Below are positions 17,276-26,008 of a stretch of DNA of 64,000 nt, piece after piece (position 1 is the first letter of the stretch; every line of letters begins with the position of its first letter). Position numbers and translations under genes: made by a program. The DNA is taken from contig CP152408.1 in assembly GCA_038961845.1 (NCBI GenBank), positions 1,488,001 through 1,552,000 on the forward strand, read 5' to 3'. Below the pieces are notes generated by a model. It saw only the letters and a list, made by a program, of their open reading frames with translations, was not told the DNA's origin and ran no database searches. The stretch comes from Xylophilus sp. GW821-FHT01B05 (GTDB lineage: Bacteria; Pseudomonadota; Gammaproteobacteria; Burkholderiales; Burkholderiaceae_C).

Positions 17276-17611
17276 TCACGCTAACAGGGCGTCGGACTGC
17301 GTAGCGCATGCAATGTCTGTCTCGGAGATGCCTTGCACGTCGTGCGTGTTCCAGCGCACGGTGCAGCGGCCGTAGCTCACCGCCAGGTCGGGGTGGTGGT
17401 CTTGCTTGTGGGCGATCAGCGCCAGCGCGTTCACAAAGGCCAGTGTCTGGTAGTAGTCGCTGAAGGTGTAGGTCTTCTCGATGGCCACGTCGCTGCCGTC
17501 GCCGGACAGCTTCCAGCCGTCGAGTTGTGCCAGGTTTGCTACTATTTCTGTAGCTGATAGCCGGCGCCGGGTCTCGGCTTTCCAGTCTTTTTGTTTGAGA
17601 TCTTTGGTCAT
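17276..17611 (-). CDS. phhB: 4a-hydroxytetrahydrobiopterin dehydratase (pterin-4a-carbinolamine dehydratase)
   Basis: A 111-residue PCD/DCoH protein that recycles pterin cofactor after aromatic amino acid hydroxylation. The active-site stretch HKQDHHPDLAVSY (68-80) and the later WNTHDV (87-92) are present. The ATG overlaps the stop of the M48 protease gene (ATGA). Residues 14-26 are encoded by a copy of dispersed repeat B, within the variable N-terminal region, so the repeat seems to have been absorbed into the reading frame. No phenylalanine hydroxylase gene is near. Confidence 0.92.
   Translation of the reverse strand: MTKDLKQKDWKAETRRRLSATEIVANLAQLDGWKLSGDGSDVAIEKTYTFSDYYQTLAFVNALALIAHKQDHHPDLAVSYGRCTVRWNTHDVQGISETDIACATQSDALLA
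17534..17573 (-). repeat. Dispersed repeat B, copy 3, inside phhB
   Basis: On the minus strand this reads GCGCCGGCTATCAGCTACAG then AAATAGTAGCAAA, matching the core of copy 1 (GCGCCGGCTATTAGCTATAT then ATTTTATAGC). It lies in frame within the 5' part of phhB. Confidence 0.65.
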
Positions 17612-18918
17612 GCTGCCATGCGGGCCAGGCGTTCGGCCGCGGGTGGGTGGGAGTAGTAGAACTTCACGTACAGCGGGTCAGGCGTGAGCGTGGAGGCGTT
17701 GTCTTCGTAGAGCTTGAGCAGCGCCTGTGACAGGTCGGCGCCGCTGGTCTGTGCCACGGCGTAGGCGTCGGCCTCGAACTCATGTTTGCGCGATACGCGT
17801 GAGGACAGCGGCCCGACGAAGAAGCCGGCCACCGGCATCACCAGCAAAAACAGCAGCAGCGCCAGCGCGTCGTTGGGGCCGCTCATGTTGGGCCGTACGC
17901 CCAGGCCCAGGTAGAACCAGCCCTGGGTCGACAGCCAGCCCAGCAGCGCAAAGCCCAGCAGGCTCAGCGCGAACAGCGTGACGATGCGCTTGGGGATGTG
18001 GCGGTGGCGGAAGTGGCCCAGCTCGTGCGCCAGCACCGCGTCGACCTCGCCGGGCGAGAGCTTGGACAGCAGCGTGTCATAGAACACCACCCGCTTGGCC
18101 GCGCCAAAGCCGGTGAAGTAGGCATTGGCATGCGCGCTGCGGCGGCTGCCGTCCATCACGTACAAGCCCTTGGCCGAGAAGCCGCAGCGCTGCATCAGCG
18201 CGGTGACGCGGGCCTTCAGCGACTCGTCCTGCAGCGGCTGAAATTTGTTGAACAGCGGCGCGATGAAGGTCGGGTAGACCACCAGCAGCAACAGGTTGAA
18301 GCCCATCCACACGGCCCAGGTCCAAAGCCACCAAAAGCGCCCGGCCGCGCCCATCAGCCAGAGCATCAGCGCCAGCAGCGGCAGGCCGATCACCGTGCCC
18401 ACCACCACGGACTTGAGCAGGTCGGCAAACCACAGGCCGAAGCTCATCTTGTTGAAGCCAAAACGCTCTTCCAGCACAAAGGTCTGGTAGAGCGCGCCGG
18501 GCAGGTCGACCAGGCTGCCGATGGCGACAAAGGCCGCCACCAGCGCGATCTGCTGCAGCATGCCGGTGCCCAGCCAGGCGGCCAGTGCGTGGTTGAGCAG
18601 GTCCAGGCCGCCAAGCAGGGTCCAGCCCAGCAGCAGCACGGTGCCCAGGGTGAGTTCCAGCAGGCCGAAGCGGCTGCGGGCGATGGTGTAGTCGGCTGCC
18701 TTGCGGTGCGCCGCCAGCGTGATGCGCCCGGCGAAGGCTGGCGGTACCGCGTCGCGGTGCGCGGCCACGTGGCGCACCTGGCGCGAGGCCAGCCAGAGCT
18801 TGGCCAGCACGCTGGCCACCAGCGCCAGCGCAAAAAGCAGGGTCAGTGCCAGAGGTGCGGGCACGCCGGCAAAAGTAGTGAGGGTGGTGGTTGGGGCGGC
18901 GAGGGCGGCGGCAGGCAT
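17608..18918 (-). CDS. M48 family zinc metalloprotease, CAAX prenyl protease 1 (Ste24)-like
   Basis: About 436 residues with several transmembrane segments. The zinc site HELGH lies near residue 297 ([12 protein letters not shown]) and the third ligand Glu is in [11 protein letters not shown] further on. The N-terminal M48_N region ([20 protein letters not shown]) marks the Ste24-like branch. It probably cleaves membrane-associated or misfolded proteins, since bacteria lack CAAX prenylation. Starts at 18918 and 18939 (both ATG) are possible; the first leaves room for a promoter shared with divergent orn. The stop overlaps the phhB start by four bases. Confidence 0.9.
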   Translation of the reverse strand: MPAAALAAPTTTLTTFAGVPAPLALTLLFALALVASVLAKLWLASRQVRHVAAHRDAVPPAFAGRITLAAHRKAADYTIARSRFGLLELTLGTVLLLGWTLLGGLDLLNHALAAWLGTGMLQQIALVAAFVAIGSLVDLPGALYQTFVLEERFGFNKMSFGLWFADLLKSVVVGTVIGLPLLALMLWLMGAAGRFWWLWTWAVWMGFNLLLLVVYPTFIAPLFNKFQPLQDESLKARVTALMQRCGFSAKGLYVMDGSRRSAHANAYFTGFGAAKRVVFYDTLLSKLSPGEVDAVLAHELGHFRHRHIPKRIVTLFALSLLGFALLGWLSTQGWFYLGLGVRPNMSGPNDALALLLFLLVMPVAGFFVGPLSSRVSRKHEFEADAYAVAQTSGADLSQALLKLYEDNASTLTPDPLYVKFYYSHPPAAERLARMAA

Positions 18919-18943
18919 GGGCCGGCCAGTGTAGGCCATCGGT

Positions 18944-18949
18944 GACAAT
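18944..18949 (+). promoter_or_regulatory. Possible -10 element (GACAAT) of orn
   Basis: GACAAT ends seven bases before the orn ATG, which has no Shine-Dalgarno. The same geometry recurs at polA, uvrD, argH, rarA and the DUF2782 gene. Confidence 0.3.
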
Positions 18950-18956
18950 CGCCGCC

Positions 18957-19559
18957 ATGTCCGATACGAACACCCCCTCTGTCGCCACGCTGGCCAAATC
19001 CGACCAGAACCTGGTCTGGCTCGACTGTGAAATGACCGGCCTGGAGCCCGATACCGACCGCCTGCTGGAGATCGCCGTCATCGTCACCGGCCCCAACCTG
19101 GAACCCCGCATCGAAGGCCCGGTATTGGTCATCCACCAGTCCGACGAGCGCCTGGCCGCCATGGACGCCTGGAACACGGGCACGCATGGCCGCAGCGGCC
19201 TGACCGACAAGGTCAAGGCCTCGACCGTGACCGAAGAGCAGGCCGAGCAGCAGATCCTCGACTTCCTGGCCAAGTACGTGCCCAAGCGCGGCGCGCCCAT
19301 GTGCGGCAACAGCATCAGCCAGGACCGGCGCTTTCTGGTGCGCTACATGCCCAAGCTCGAAGCCTTCTTCCATTACCGCAATCTGGATGTCAGCACGCTG
19401 AAAGAGCTGGCCAAGCGTTGGCGACCGGATGTCTACTCCAGCTTCAAGAAGGCGCAGAAGCACACGGCGCTGGCCGACGTGCACGAGTCGATCGACGAAC
19501 TGGCGCACTACCGCGCACATTTCCTGCAGGCCGCCCCGGTCAATACGGTTACAGCCTGA
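18957..19559 (+). CDS. orn: Oligoribonuclease
   Basis: A 200-residue DEDDh exonuclease that degrades di- and short oligoribonucleotides, including pGpG from cyclic di-GMP turnover. Exo I ([14 protein letters not shown]) carries the first D and E, and the Exo III region ([14 protein letters not shown]) holds the catalytic H and [21 protein letters not shown] is the Exo II region. Length is normal. I start at ATG 18957 because it gives the usual N-terminus. Confidence 0.95.
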   Translation: MSDTNTPSVATLAKSDQNLVWLDCEMTGLEPDTDRLLEIAVIVTGPNLEPRIEGPVLVIHQSDERLAAMDAWNTGTHGRSGLTDKVKASTVTEEQAEQQILDFLAKYVPKRGAPMCGNSISQDRRFLVRYMPKLEAFFHYRNLDVSTLKELAKRWRPDVYSSFKKAQKHTALADVHESIDELAHYRAHFLQAAPVNTVTA

Positions 19560-19562
19560 CGC

Positions 19563-19591
19563 TTGCGGGAAAACCCGCAGCCTGCCATAAT
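19563..19591 (+). promoter_or_regulatory. Probable sigma-70 promoter of the RNA helicase gene
   Basis: TTGCGG (19563-19568), a 17-base spacer and CATAAT (19586-19591) make a good promoter. It implies a leader of about 230 bases before the helicase ATG; 19592-19827 has no gene. Confidence 0.5.
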
Positions 19592-19827
19592 CGCGGGCTG
19601 CGCTGGAGAAGCTTCTCGGCGCAATTGCACATCTCCCCTCATGCACCGGACTGGCTGACGCCCCGACAGAGCCCCGAAACCTCGGCGCCTTCGGCAGAAA
19701 AGAGTCCCCCGCGCAGGCCACGCCAAGTGGCCGCGCAGGCTTCGTTTGATGGTGGATGTTTTTACTCACCATCACGAAGCGTCCGCAGGCAGCGCCTGCG
19801 GTGTGCTTTTCGTGTGAAAGACACTTC

Positions 19828-21801
19828 ATGACCGACACGCTTGCCGTGCAGGACGCTTTCGCGCCTGCCGATTCCTCTATTCCCCAAACCGCTCCTGCCG
19901 CTGACGCCGTGCTCGCCACCGTCTCGGCCGAGCTGGCCGCAGACGCTGCCGCTGAAGTCGAAGCCGTGCCTAATGGCTTCGTCCGCCTGGGCCTTGCGCC
20001 TGAGCTGGTGCAGGCTGTGGCCGACCTGGGCTTTACCCAGCCGACCGGCGTGCAAGAAAAGGCCATTCCGCTGGCCATGGGTTCTGACGCCCAGGAAGAA
20101 GGCGGCGCCCGCCGCTATATCGACCTGATGGTTTCCAGCCAGACCGGCAGCGGCAAGACGGCAGCCTTCCTGCTGCCCGTGCTGCACACGCTGATTCGCC
20201 TGCAGGCCGAAGAAGAAGCCGCAGAACGCGCTGAATTCGACCGTGCCGTGGCTGAAGCCGCCGCCAAGGGTGAGCCGGCTCCCAAGCGCGGCAAGCGCAA
20301 GGACCCGACCAACCCGCGTCACTTCAAGGCCGCAACGCCCGGCGCCCTGATCCTGTGCCCGACGCGCGAACTGGCCCAGCAGGTGGCGCACGACGCCATC
20401 GGCCTGGTGCAGCACTGCCGCGGCCTGCGCATTGCCAACGTGGTGGGCGGCATGCCTTACCAACTGCAGATCGCCAAGCTGCAAAACGCCAACCTGGTGG
20501 TGGCCACGCCTGGCCGTCTGCTGGATCTGCAGCGCTCGCAGCAAATCAAGCTCGACCAGGTCAAGTTCCTGGTCGTCGACGAAGCCGACCGCATGCTGGA
20601 TCTGGGCTTCTCGGACGACCTGGCCGAAGTCAACCAACTGACCATCGACCGTCACCAGACCATGATGTTCAGCGCCACCTTCGCGCCGCGCATCCAGCAA
20701 CTGGCCTCGCGCGTGATGCGTGAGCCGCAAAAGCTGCAGATCGACAGCCCGCAAGAAAAGCACGCCAACATCCAGCAAAAGCTGTTCTGGGCCGACAACT
20801 CCCAGCACAAGCGCAAGATGCTCGACCACTGGCTGCGCGACACCACCATCGACCAGGCCATCGTCTTTGCCAGCACGCAAGTCGAGTGCGACGGCCTGGC
20901 CAACGACCTGCAGCAAGAGGGCTTCAGTGCCGTCGCGCTGCACGGTGCCCTGAGCCAGGGCCTGCGCAACCGCCGCCTGATGGCGCTGCGCCAAGGCCAG
21001 GTGCAGATCCTGGTGGCCACCGACGTTGCCGCCCGCGGCATCGACGTGCCCACCATCACCCACGTCTTCAACTTCGGCCTGCCGATGAAGGCTGAGGACT
21101 ACACCCACCGCATCGGCCGTACCGGCCGTGCCGGGCGCGACGGCCTGGCCGTGACCTTTGCCGAGTTCCGCGACCGCCGCAAGATCTTCGACATCGAAGG
21201 CTACAGCCGTCAACAGTTCAAGGCCGACGTGATCCCTGGCCTGGAGCCGCAACAACGCATGCCCGATTCGCGCCCTCCGCGCGGCCCAGGCGGCGGTGGT
21301 GACTTTGGTGGCCGTGGCCGCGGTGGCGACAGCCGTGGTGGTGACCGCAAGTTCGGCGGCGGCGGTGCTGGCCGTGGTGGCTTTGGCGGCGGTTTCGGTG
21401 ACCGCTCCGGCCCTGGCCGTGGTGCACCGGCTTCTGGTTACCAGAACGCCAGCGGCTTCAACCAGCGTGGTGCTGGCGGTGGCGATCAGCGTGACGACCG
21501 TGGCGGTGCAGGTGGCTATGGCCGCAAGCCTGGCTTTGGCGACAACGCTGGTGGCGGCCGCTTCGCGCCGCGTGCCGAAGGCTTTGGTGGTCGTCCAGAA
21601 GGCGGCCGTCCTGATGGCGGCTTTGCCCCGCGCGGCGATGGCCCCCGCCATGGTGGCGGTGGTGGCTTCGGTGACCGCAAGCCAGGCGGTTTTGGCGGCG
21701 GCAAGCCCGGTGGCTTCGTTGCCCGCCCGGCAGCCCCCGGCGGCAAGGCCTATGTGCCGCACGACGGCCCGCGCCGCGCTGCCGGCAAGCCGGTGCGCTG
21801 A
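19828..21801 (+). CDS. rhlE: DEAD-box ATP-dependent RNA helicase, RhlE type, with RGG-rich tail
   Basis: A 657-residue RNA helicase. Motifs run in order: Q-motif glutamine near residue 71, SQTGSGKT (104-111), PTRELAQQ (178-185), TPGR, DEAD (251-254), SAT, then the helicase C domain ending HRIGRTGRAGRDG. About 45 charged residues (127-172) are inserted between motifs I and Ia. From about residue 474 the protein is a long Gly/Arg/Asp/Phe-rich disordered tail with many GGRG and RGG-like units, an RNA-binding type tail. I start at ATG 19828; an upstream ATG at 19756 lies in the leader. It may act in ribosome assembly and RNA turnover, often in the cold. Confidence 0.93.
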   Translation: MTDTLAVQDAFAPADSSIPQTAPAADAVLATVSAELAADAAAEVEAVPNGFVRLGLAPELVQAVADLGFTQPTGVQEKAIPLAMGSDAQEEGGARRYIDLMVSSQTGSGKTAAFLLPVLHTLIRLQAEEEAAERAEFDRAVAEAAAKGEPAPKRGKRKDPTNPRHFKAATPGALILCPTRELAQQVAHDAIGLVQHCRGLRIANVVGGMPYQLQIAKLQNANLVVATPGRLLDLQRSQQIKLDQVKFLVVDEADRMLDLGFSDDLAEVNQLTIDRHQTMMFSATFAPRIQQLASRVMREPQKLQIDSPQEKHANIQQKLFWADNSQHKRKMLDHWLRDTTIDQAIVFASTQVECDGLANDLQQEGFSAVALHGALSQGLRNRRLMALRQGQVQILVATDVAARGIDVPTITHVFNFGLPMKAEDYTHRIGRTGRAGRDGLAVTFAEFRDRRKIFDIEGYSRQQFKADVIPGLEPQQRMPDSRPPRGPGGGGDFGGRGRGGDSRGGDRKFGGGGAGRGGFGGGFGDRSGPGRGAPASGYQNASGFNQRGAGGGDQRDDRGGAGGYGRKPGFGDNAGGGRFAPRAEGFGGRPEGGRPDGGFAPRGDGPRHGGGGGFGDRKPGGFGGGKPGGFVARPAAPGGKAYVPHDGPRRAAGKPVR

Positions 21802-21836
21802 GCTTTTGCTTCGTAGTCATGCCGTTCGCGGCATGC

Positions 21837-21868
21837 AAAAACGGCCTCCTTGTGAGGCCGTTTTTTTT
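21837..21868 (+). terminator. Intrinsic terminator after the RNA helicase gene
   Basis: AAAAACGGCCTC (21837-21848) pairs with GAGGCCGTTTTT with a five-base loop, followed by more T. The A run on the other side may also serve the convergent XRE gene. Confidence 0.92.
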
Positions 21869-21892
21869 GCGTGAAGCGTGCGCTGGCCTATG

Positions 21893-22507
21893 TCAAAACG
21901 TAGGCGGCGTGTTCACCCATAGCACGCGGGTCAGCGTCTGGCCCGGGTTGCGGTAGCTGTGCGGCGTGTCGCTGGAAAAAGAGAAGTGATCGCCCGGCCC
22001 CAGGCGGTAGGTGCTGTCGCCCAAGGTCAGCTCCAGCTCGCCTTCGAGCAGGTAGCCCAGCTCTTCGCCGATGTGGCTGATCTGTTCTCCGCTGCTCACC
22101 AGCGGATCGATCAGGTGAATGTCGGCCTGCAGCAACTGGCCGCGCATGGGCAGCATCACGCGCTCCAGCCGGATGCTGCCTTTTTGCTTGCGGCCGGACT
22201 GAAAGCTCACCACCGGCCGCGCGCCGGCGCGGCCTATGGGCGACTGGCCTTCGCCGCCGGTTGCGGTGAGTTCGGCCACATTGGACTTGAGCGCCAGCGC
22301 CAGCCGGTGCAACGCCGACAGCGAGGGCATGGCATGCCCGCGCTCGATCTTCGACAGCATGCTTTCCGAGCAGCCCGCCGCATCGGCCAGTTGCCGCAGC
22401 GTCAGGCCTTGCACCATGCGGGCATGCTTGAGGCGCAGGCCCAGTCCGGCCAGAGGATCGGCAACGTTGGATGGGGGCGATGAGGGCTCAGCGGGCATAC
22501 GAGGCAT
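21893..22507 (-). CDS. XRE-family transcriptional regulator with C-terminal cupin
   Basis: A 204-residue regulator. An HTH_3 domain lies at about residues 24-78 (LRLKHARMVQGLTLRQLADA, SESMLSKIERGHAMPSL) and a cupin at about 125-195 (GEELGYLLEGELELTLGD, GPGDHFSF, TPHSY). Regulators of this build often sense the substrate of the neighbouring pathway through the cupin. It is the last gene of the minus-strand transporter/amidohydrolase operon, 39 bases after the DUF1989 gene. The palindrome at 27619-27637 before the first gene is a possible binding site. A second ATG at 22498 is an alternative start. Confidence 0.9.
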   Translation of the reverse strand: MPRMPAEPSSPPSNVADPLAGLGLRLKHARMVQGLTLRQLADAAGCSESMLSKIERGHAMPSLSALHRLALALKSNVAELTATGGEGQSPIGRAGARPVVSFQSGRKQKGSIRLERVMLPMRGQLLQADIHLIDPLVSSGEQISHIGEELGYLLEGELELTLGDSTYRLGPGDHFSFSSDTPHSYRNPGQTLTRVLWVNTPPTF

Positions 22508-22546
22508 TGGATCGAAAGTGGCAGTCAGGATGACACGATAAAGCCC

Positions 22547-23254
22547 TTAGTCAGAGCCCTCGACCACGAAATGCACATCCACCGGGTTGTGCGCATTGAT
22601 GGCGACGATGTCCTGCGGGCAGGCCGACATCACCAGCACGCAATCCATCTCGGCGCGCAGCTCTACGTGGTCGCCCGCCTGGGACACCGGCGGCAGCCAC
22701 TGGATGGCGTTCTTGCGGTCTACCGGGATGTTCATCCACAGGTTCAGTGCGCAGGGCACCTCGCCGCTGCGCAGGCCGATGGCGCCGAGCGCCATGCGCA
22801 GGTTGTCGGCGCAGTTGTCGTGGTAGATCTCCACGCCCAGGGTGCGGTAGCGCGACAGGTCGCAGGGCGCGATCAGCGTGTCGTGCACGCCGGGCGAGGT
22901 GTCGCTGAGCAGGGTCAGGATGGGGCGGCGCTGGTTGGTCACCAGCGCATCGCCGGGCTGCGGCACGATGCGGTCGATCCAGGCGCGCACATGCTCCATC
23001 GACATGAATTCGCTCAGGTCTGCGCTGTTGAAGGCCCAGGTGTCGCATACCTGCGAGCCGTGCGTGTTGATGATGCGGATCACCTGGCCCTTGCGCAGCC
23101 GCACGGCGCGGCCATTGCGCGCCGGCACGGTGTAGAGCTGGCCGAGCACCGGCGTGCCGTCGACCGAGATCGGCTCGTGCAGCGTGGGGTTGTGGCCTTC
23201 GGGCTCGCCGTTGTCGCGCGCGGTGTGCAGCTTGGCGGATGGGTTGAGGGACAT
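22547..23254 (-). CDS. DUF1989 (urea carboxylase-associated) family protein
   Basis: A 235-residue protein of the DUF1989 family. Recognisable stretches are GRAVRLRKGQVIRIINTHGS-QVCDTWAF, MEHVRAWIDRIVPQPGDALV and the DNCADNLRMAL region. Family members include the two subunits of carboxyguanidine deiminase in guanidine degradation, and others of unknown function near urea carboxylase. No urea carboxylase is here; instead it sits between an amidohydrolase and a regulator. AAGGAG precedes the ATG. A deiminase or hydrolase acting on a guanidino or ureido compound is an inference, not a demonstrated activity. Confidence 0.87.
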   Translation of the reverse strand: MSLNPSAKLHTARDNGEPEGHNPTLHEPISVDGTPVLGQLYTVPARNGRAVRLRKGQVIRIINTHGSQVCDTWAFNSADLSEFMSMEHVRAWIDRIVPQPGDALVTNQRRPILTLLSDTSPGVHDTLIAPCDLSRYRTLGVEIYHDNCADNLRMALGAIGLRSGEVPCALNLWMNIPVDRKNAIQWLPPVSQAGDHVELRAEMDCVLVMSACPQDIVAINAHNPVDVHFVVEGSD

Positions 23255-23272
23255 GGGTGGGCTCCTTCGGGT

Positions 23273-24556
23273 TCAGGCCTCAAGGGCCAGTTGGGTCATG
23301 CACAGCGCCAGGGCGCGGGTGCAGGCGGCAAGGTCGGCCAGCTCGGTGTGCTCGGCCGGGTGGTGGCTGATGCCCTCGCGGCTGGGCGCGAACAGCATGG
23401 TGGTGGGCGCATGGCTGGCCAGCGGCATGGCGTCGTGGAAGGCGCCGCTCAGCATGGGCTGGTGGCGCAGGCCAAGCTGCGCGCATGCGCTGAGCGTCAG
23501 CGCATGCAGGCGCGTGTCGAAGGCCACCGGTGGCTTGCATAGCAAGGTGTTGATCTGCGCCGCTTCGCCGCACAGTGCCGCTATGCGGGCTTGCAGCGCC
23601 TGCAGCACCAACTCATCCGGGTGGCGCAGGTCGACCGTAAAGCGCGCTTCGCGCGCAATGGTGTTGATCGAGCCCGGCTGCACGTCGAAGCGGCCGATGG
23701 TCAGGCGCAGGCGTGGGTCGCGCGCGGTTTCAACATCGGCCAGCGCCAGCACGGCTTGCGCGGCCCGTACCGCCTTGGGCATGGCGTCGTCGCGCATGTG
23801 GGCGGGCGTGGTGCCGGCGTGGGCGCTGCGGCCGGCAAAGACCAGCTCCAGCCAGCGCACGCCCTGGATGGTGTGCACGCAGCCGACCTGGTGCTGCGCG
23901 GCTTCCAGCTCGGGGCCTTGCTCTATATGCGCCTCGATATAGGCGTGCACCGGCCGCGCCGGCGGGCATGGCAGCAGTGGCCAGCCGTGCGCGGCAGCGG
24001 CGCTTAGAAAGTCGTCGCGTGCGGCATCGCAGGCCGCGCCAAAGTAGACCCCGCTGGCATCGCGCACCTTGCGCGCCACAGCCAGGCTGGCGGGATCGAC
24101 AAAGCCGTTCGAGCCCATCAGGCCGGGCGAGAAGCGGCAGCCTTCCTCATTGGTCCAGATCACCACCTCGACCGGGCGCCGGGTCTGGATGCCGGCCTGG
24201 TCGAGTGCGTCGAACAGCTCAAAGCCGGCCACCACGCCAAAGGCGCCGTCCAGGCGCCCGCCAGCGGGCTGGGTGTCGGCATGGCTGCCGGTCAGCACCG
24301 GTGCGGCGCCGGGCTGGCTGCCGGCGCGTTGCACAAAGACATTGGCCGCGTCATCAATGCCCACGCGGTAGCCCGGCCGCTGCACCACGTCGGCCAGCAA
24401 CCAGCGCCGCGCCGCGAGTTCTTCAGTGGTGAGCGCCTGGCGGTCCACGCCACCATCGGCACGGGCGCCAAAGGCCGCCAGGCCGGCAATGCGGCGACCC
24501 AGGCGCTCGGTATCGACCGCCGCGGCCACCTTTTCTGCTCGGGGATCGAAGCTCAT
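23273..24556 (-). CDS. M20 family amidohydrolase: N-carbamoyl-L-amino acid hydrolase / allantoate amidohydrolase type
   Basis: A 427-residue zinc amidohydrolase. Metal-site stretches are GSHADTQPAGGRLDGAFG, WTNEEGCRF with the catalytic EE, and EAHIEQGPELE, a set specific to the carbamoylase/allantoate/ureidoglycine group. The dimerisation insert lies in the middle (VFAGRSAHAGTTPAHMRDDA). These enzymes release CO2 and ammonia from N-carbamoyl or ureido groups. The exact substrate cannot be read. Its ATG overlaps the ABC ATPase stop (ATGA), so uptake and hydrolysis are translationally linked. Confidence 0.9.
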   Translation of the reverse strand: MSFDPRAEKVAAAVDTERLGRRIAGLAAFGARADGGVDRQALTTEELAARRWLLADVVQRPGYRVGIDDAANVFVQRAGSQPGAAPVLTGSHADTQPAGGRLDGAFGVVAGFELFDALDQAGIQTRRPVEVVIWTNEEGCRFSPGLMGSNGFVDPASLAVARKVRDASGVYFGAACDAARDDFLSAAAAHGWPLLPCPPARPVHAYIEAHIEQGPELEAAQHQVGCVHTIQGVRWLELVFAGRSAHAGTTPAHMRDDAMPKAVRAAQAVLALADVETARDPRLRLTIGRFDVQPGSINTIAREARFTVDLRHPDELVLQALQARIAALCGEAAQINTLLCKPPVAFDTRLHALTLSACAQLGLRHQPMLSGAFHDAMPLASHAPTTMLFAPSREGISHHPAEHTELADLAACTRALALCMTQLALEA

Positions 24557-25365
24557 GCGCCCACCTCCATCTGCAGACTGCGCCGCACCCAGGGCTGCAG
24601 AAAGGCACGCACCCGCTCATGCGTCGGGTGGCGCAGCACCTCGTCCGCCGTGCCAACGGTGACGATGCGGCCCTGCTCCATGAAGGCGACACGGCTGGCC
24701 ACCTGGGCGGCAAAGCTCATCTCGTGGGTGACCATCACCATGGTCATGCCGTCGCGGGAGAGCGATCGGATCACCTCCAGCACCTCGTCGACCAGCTCCG
24801 GGTCAAGCGCCGAGGTGGGCTCGTCCAGCAGCATCACCTCAGGGTTGACCGCCAGTGCCCGGGCAATGCCCACCCGCTGCTGCTGGCCGCCGCTGAGCGC
24901 GGCTGGGTGCAGGTCGGCCTTGGCGGCCAGGCCCACGCGCTCAAGTGCGGCCAGCGCCCGGGTGCGTGCGCTGGCGGCCGGCAGGCCCAGCGCCAATGTC
25001 AGTGGCGCCATCACATTGCCGAGCGCGGTCATGTGCGGCCACAGGTTGAACTGCTGGAACACCATGGCCACCGGCGCACGCACCCCGGCCAGCTCGCGCT
25101 CGCTCTGCAGCACGCGCCGGCCATCGGGCGCCAAGTCGTAGCCCAGGCGTGCGCCCTTGATCCAGACCTCGCCCTCGTCGTGGCGCTCCAGAAAGTTCAT
25201 GCAGCGCAGCGCGGTGGTCTTGCCGGAGCCGGACGGGCCGATCAGCACCAGCACCTCGCCGCGCTGCACCTCCAGGTCTATGCCCTGCAGCACGCGGTGC
25301 GCGCCATAGGATTTGCCAACGCCGCGCAGGGCGATCATCGGCACGGTAGCAGCGCTCAGGCTCAT
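24553..25365 (-). CDS. Polar amino acid ABC transporter ATP-binding protein
   Basis: A 270-residue ATPase of the amino acid (PAAT/GlnQ) group: Walker A GPSGSGKTT, the Q-loop MVFQQFNLWPHMTALGNVM, signature LSGGQQQRVGIARAL, Walker B VMLLDEPTSALDPE, switch His in MVTHEMSFA. A small charged insert (LGYDLAPDGRRVLQSERELA) before the Q-loop is seen in HisP-like members. The start ATG at 25365 overlaps the permease stop (ATGA). The longer upstream frame is only an overlap with the permease gene. It powers the two permeases upstream. Confidence 0.92.
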   Translation of the reverse strand: MSLSAATVPMIALRGVGKSYGAHRVLQGIDLEVQRGEVLVLIGPSGSGKTTALRCMNFLERHDEGEVWIKGARLGYDLAPDGRRVLQSERELAGVRAPVAMVFQQFNLWPHMTALGNVMAPLTLALGLPAASARTRALAALERVGLAAKADLHPAALSGGQQQRVGIARALAVNPEVMLLDEPTSALDPELVDEVLEVIRSLSRDGMTMVMVTHEMSFAAQVASRVAFMEQGRIVTVGTADEVLRHPTHERVRAFLQPWVRRSLQMEVGA

Positions 25366-26006
25366 GCGGTTTTCCTTTGCACATAGCGGCCAATGGCTTG
25401 CACCAGCAGCGTCAGGCCCCAGTAGCTGAGTGCCAGCAGCACATAGGGTTCGAGGTAAGAAAAGCGCTCGGCGACGACGCGGGTGGTGGTCATGGTCAGC
25501 TCGGGCACGGTGATGACCGAGGCCAGCGCCGACTCCTTCAGCACCAGCACCCACTGGTTGGTCAGTAGCGGCACCGACAGGCGCAGCGCCTGCGGCATCT
25601 CGATGTGCAGAAAGCAACGCCCACGCGCAATGCCCATGGCGCGGGCGGCTTCGATCTGCCCGGCCGGGATGGCCTCCCAGCTGGCGCGAAAGATCTCGGC
25701 AAAGTAGGCCGCGCTGTACAGCGTCAAGGCCAGCGCAGCAGCCGTAAACGGGTCCAGCGCCAAACCCAACTCGGGCAGGCCAAAGTAGACGATGAAGAGC
25801 TGGGCCAGCAAGGGCGTGCCCCGCCACAGCGCGGTGTACACCCGCAGCACACGCGCCGCGACCGGGCCACCAAAAATGCGCACGGCGTTCAGCACAAAGC
25901 CCAGCACCAGGCCACACAGCCCAGCCAGGCCCACCAGGGCCAGGGTCTGCAGGGCGGCCCCGCCATACAGCGGCAGCAGCTCGACCATCAGGGAAAAATC
26001 AAGCAC
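25362..26006 (-). CDS. Amino acid ABC transporter permease, second subunit
   Basis: A 214-residue inner membrane permease of the His/Glu/Gln/Arg/opine group. Diagnostic stretches are YTALWRGTPLLAQLFIVYFG and the EAA loop AIPAGQIEAARAMGIARGRC, then helices to the C-terminus. The start is probably the GTG at 26006, two bases after the first permease's stop; an ATG at 25988 is the alternative. It would form the channel with the other permease. Confidence 0.88.
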   Translation of the reverse strand: MLDFSLMVELLPLYGGAALQTLALVGLAGLCGLVLGFVLNAVRIFGGPVAARVLRVYTALWRGTPLLAQLFIVYFGLPELGLALDPFTAAALALTLYSAAYFAEIFRASWEAIPAGQIEAARAMGIARGRCFLHIEMPQALRLSVPLLTNQWVLVLKESALASVITVPELTMTTTRVVAERFSYLEPYVLLALSYWGLTLLVQAIGRYVQRKTA

Positions 26007-26008
26007 GC

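Noticed and set aside
19762-21762. A 666-residue minus-strand open frame opposite the RNA helicase gene
   Set aside because: It mirrors the helicase and its Gly-rich tail; the translation has Ala/Thr-rich low complexity only.
21290-21800. Tandem-repeat-like GGTGGC pattern as a minisatellite or CRISPR-like array
   Set aside because: It is the coding sequence for the Gly/Arg-rich helicase tail; units vary in length and there are no regular spacers.
24553-25917. A longer ABC ATPase reading frame starting at 25917
   Set aside because: The first 180 residues are the wrong frame of the permease gene; the ATPase begins at 25365 with an ATGA overlap.
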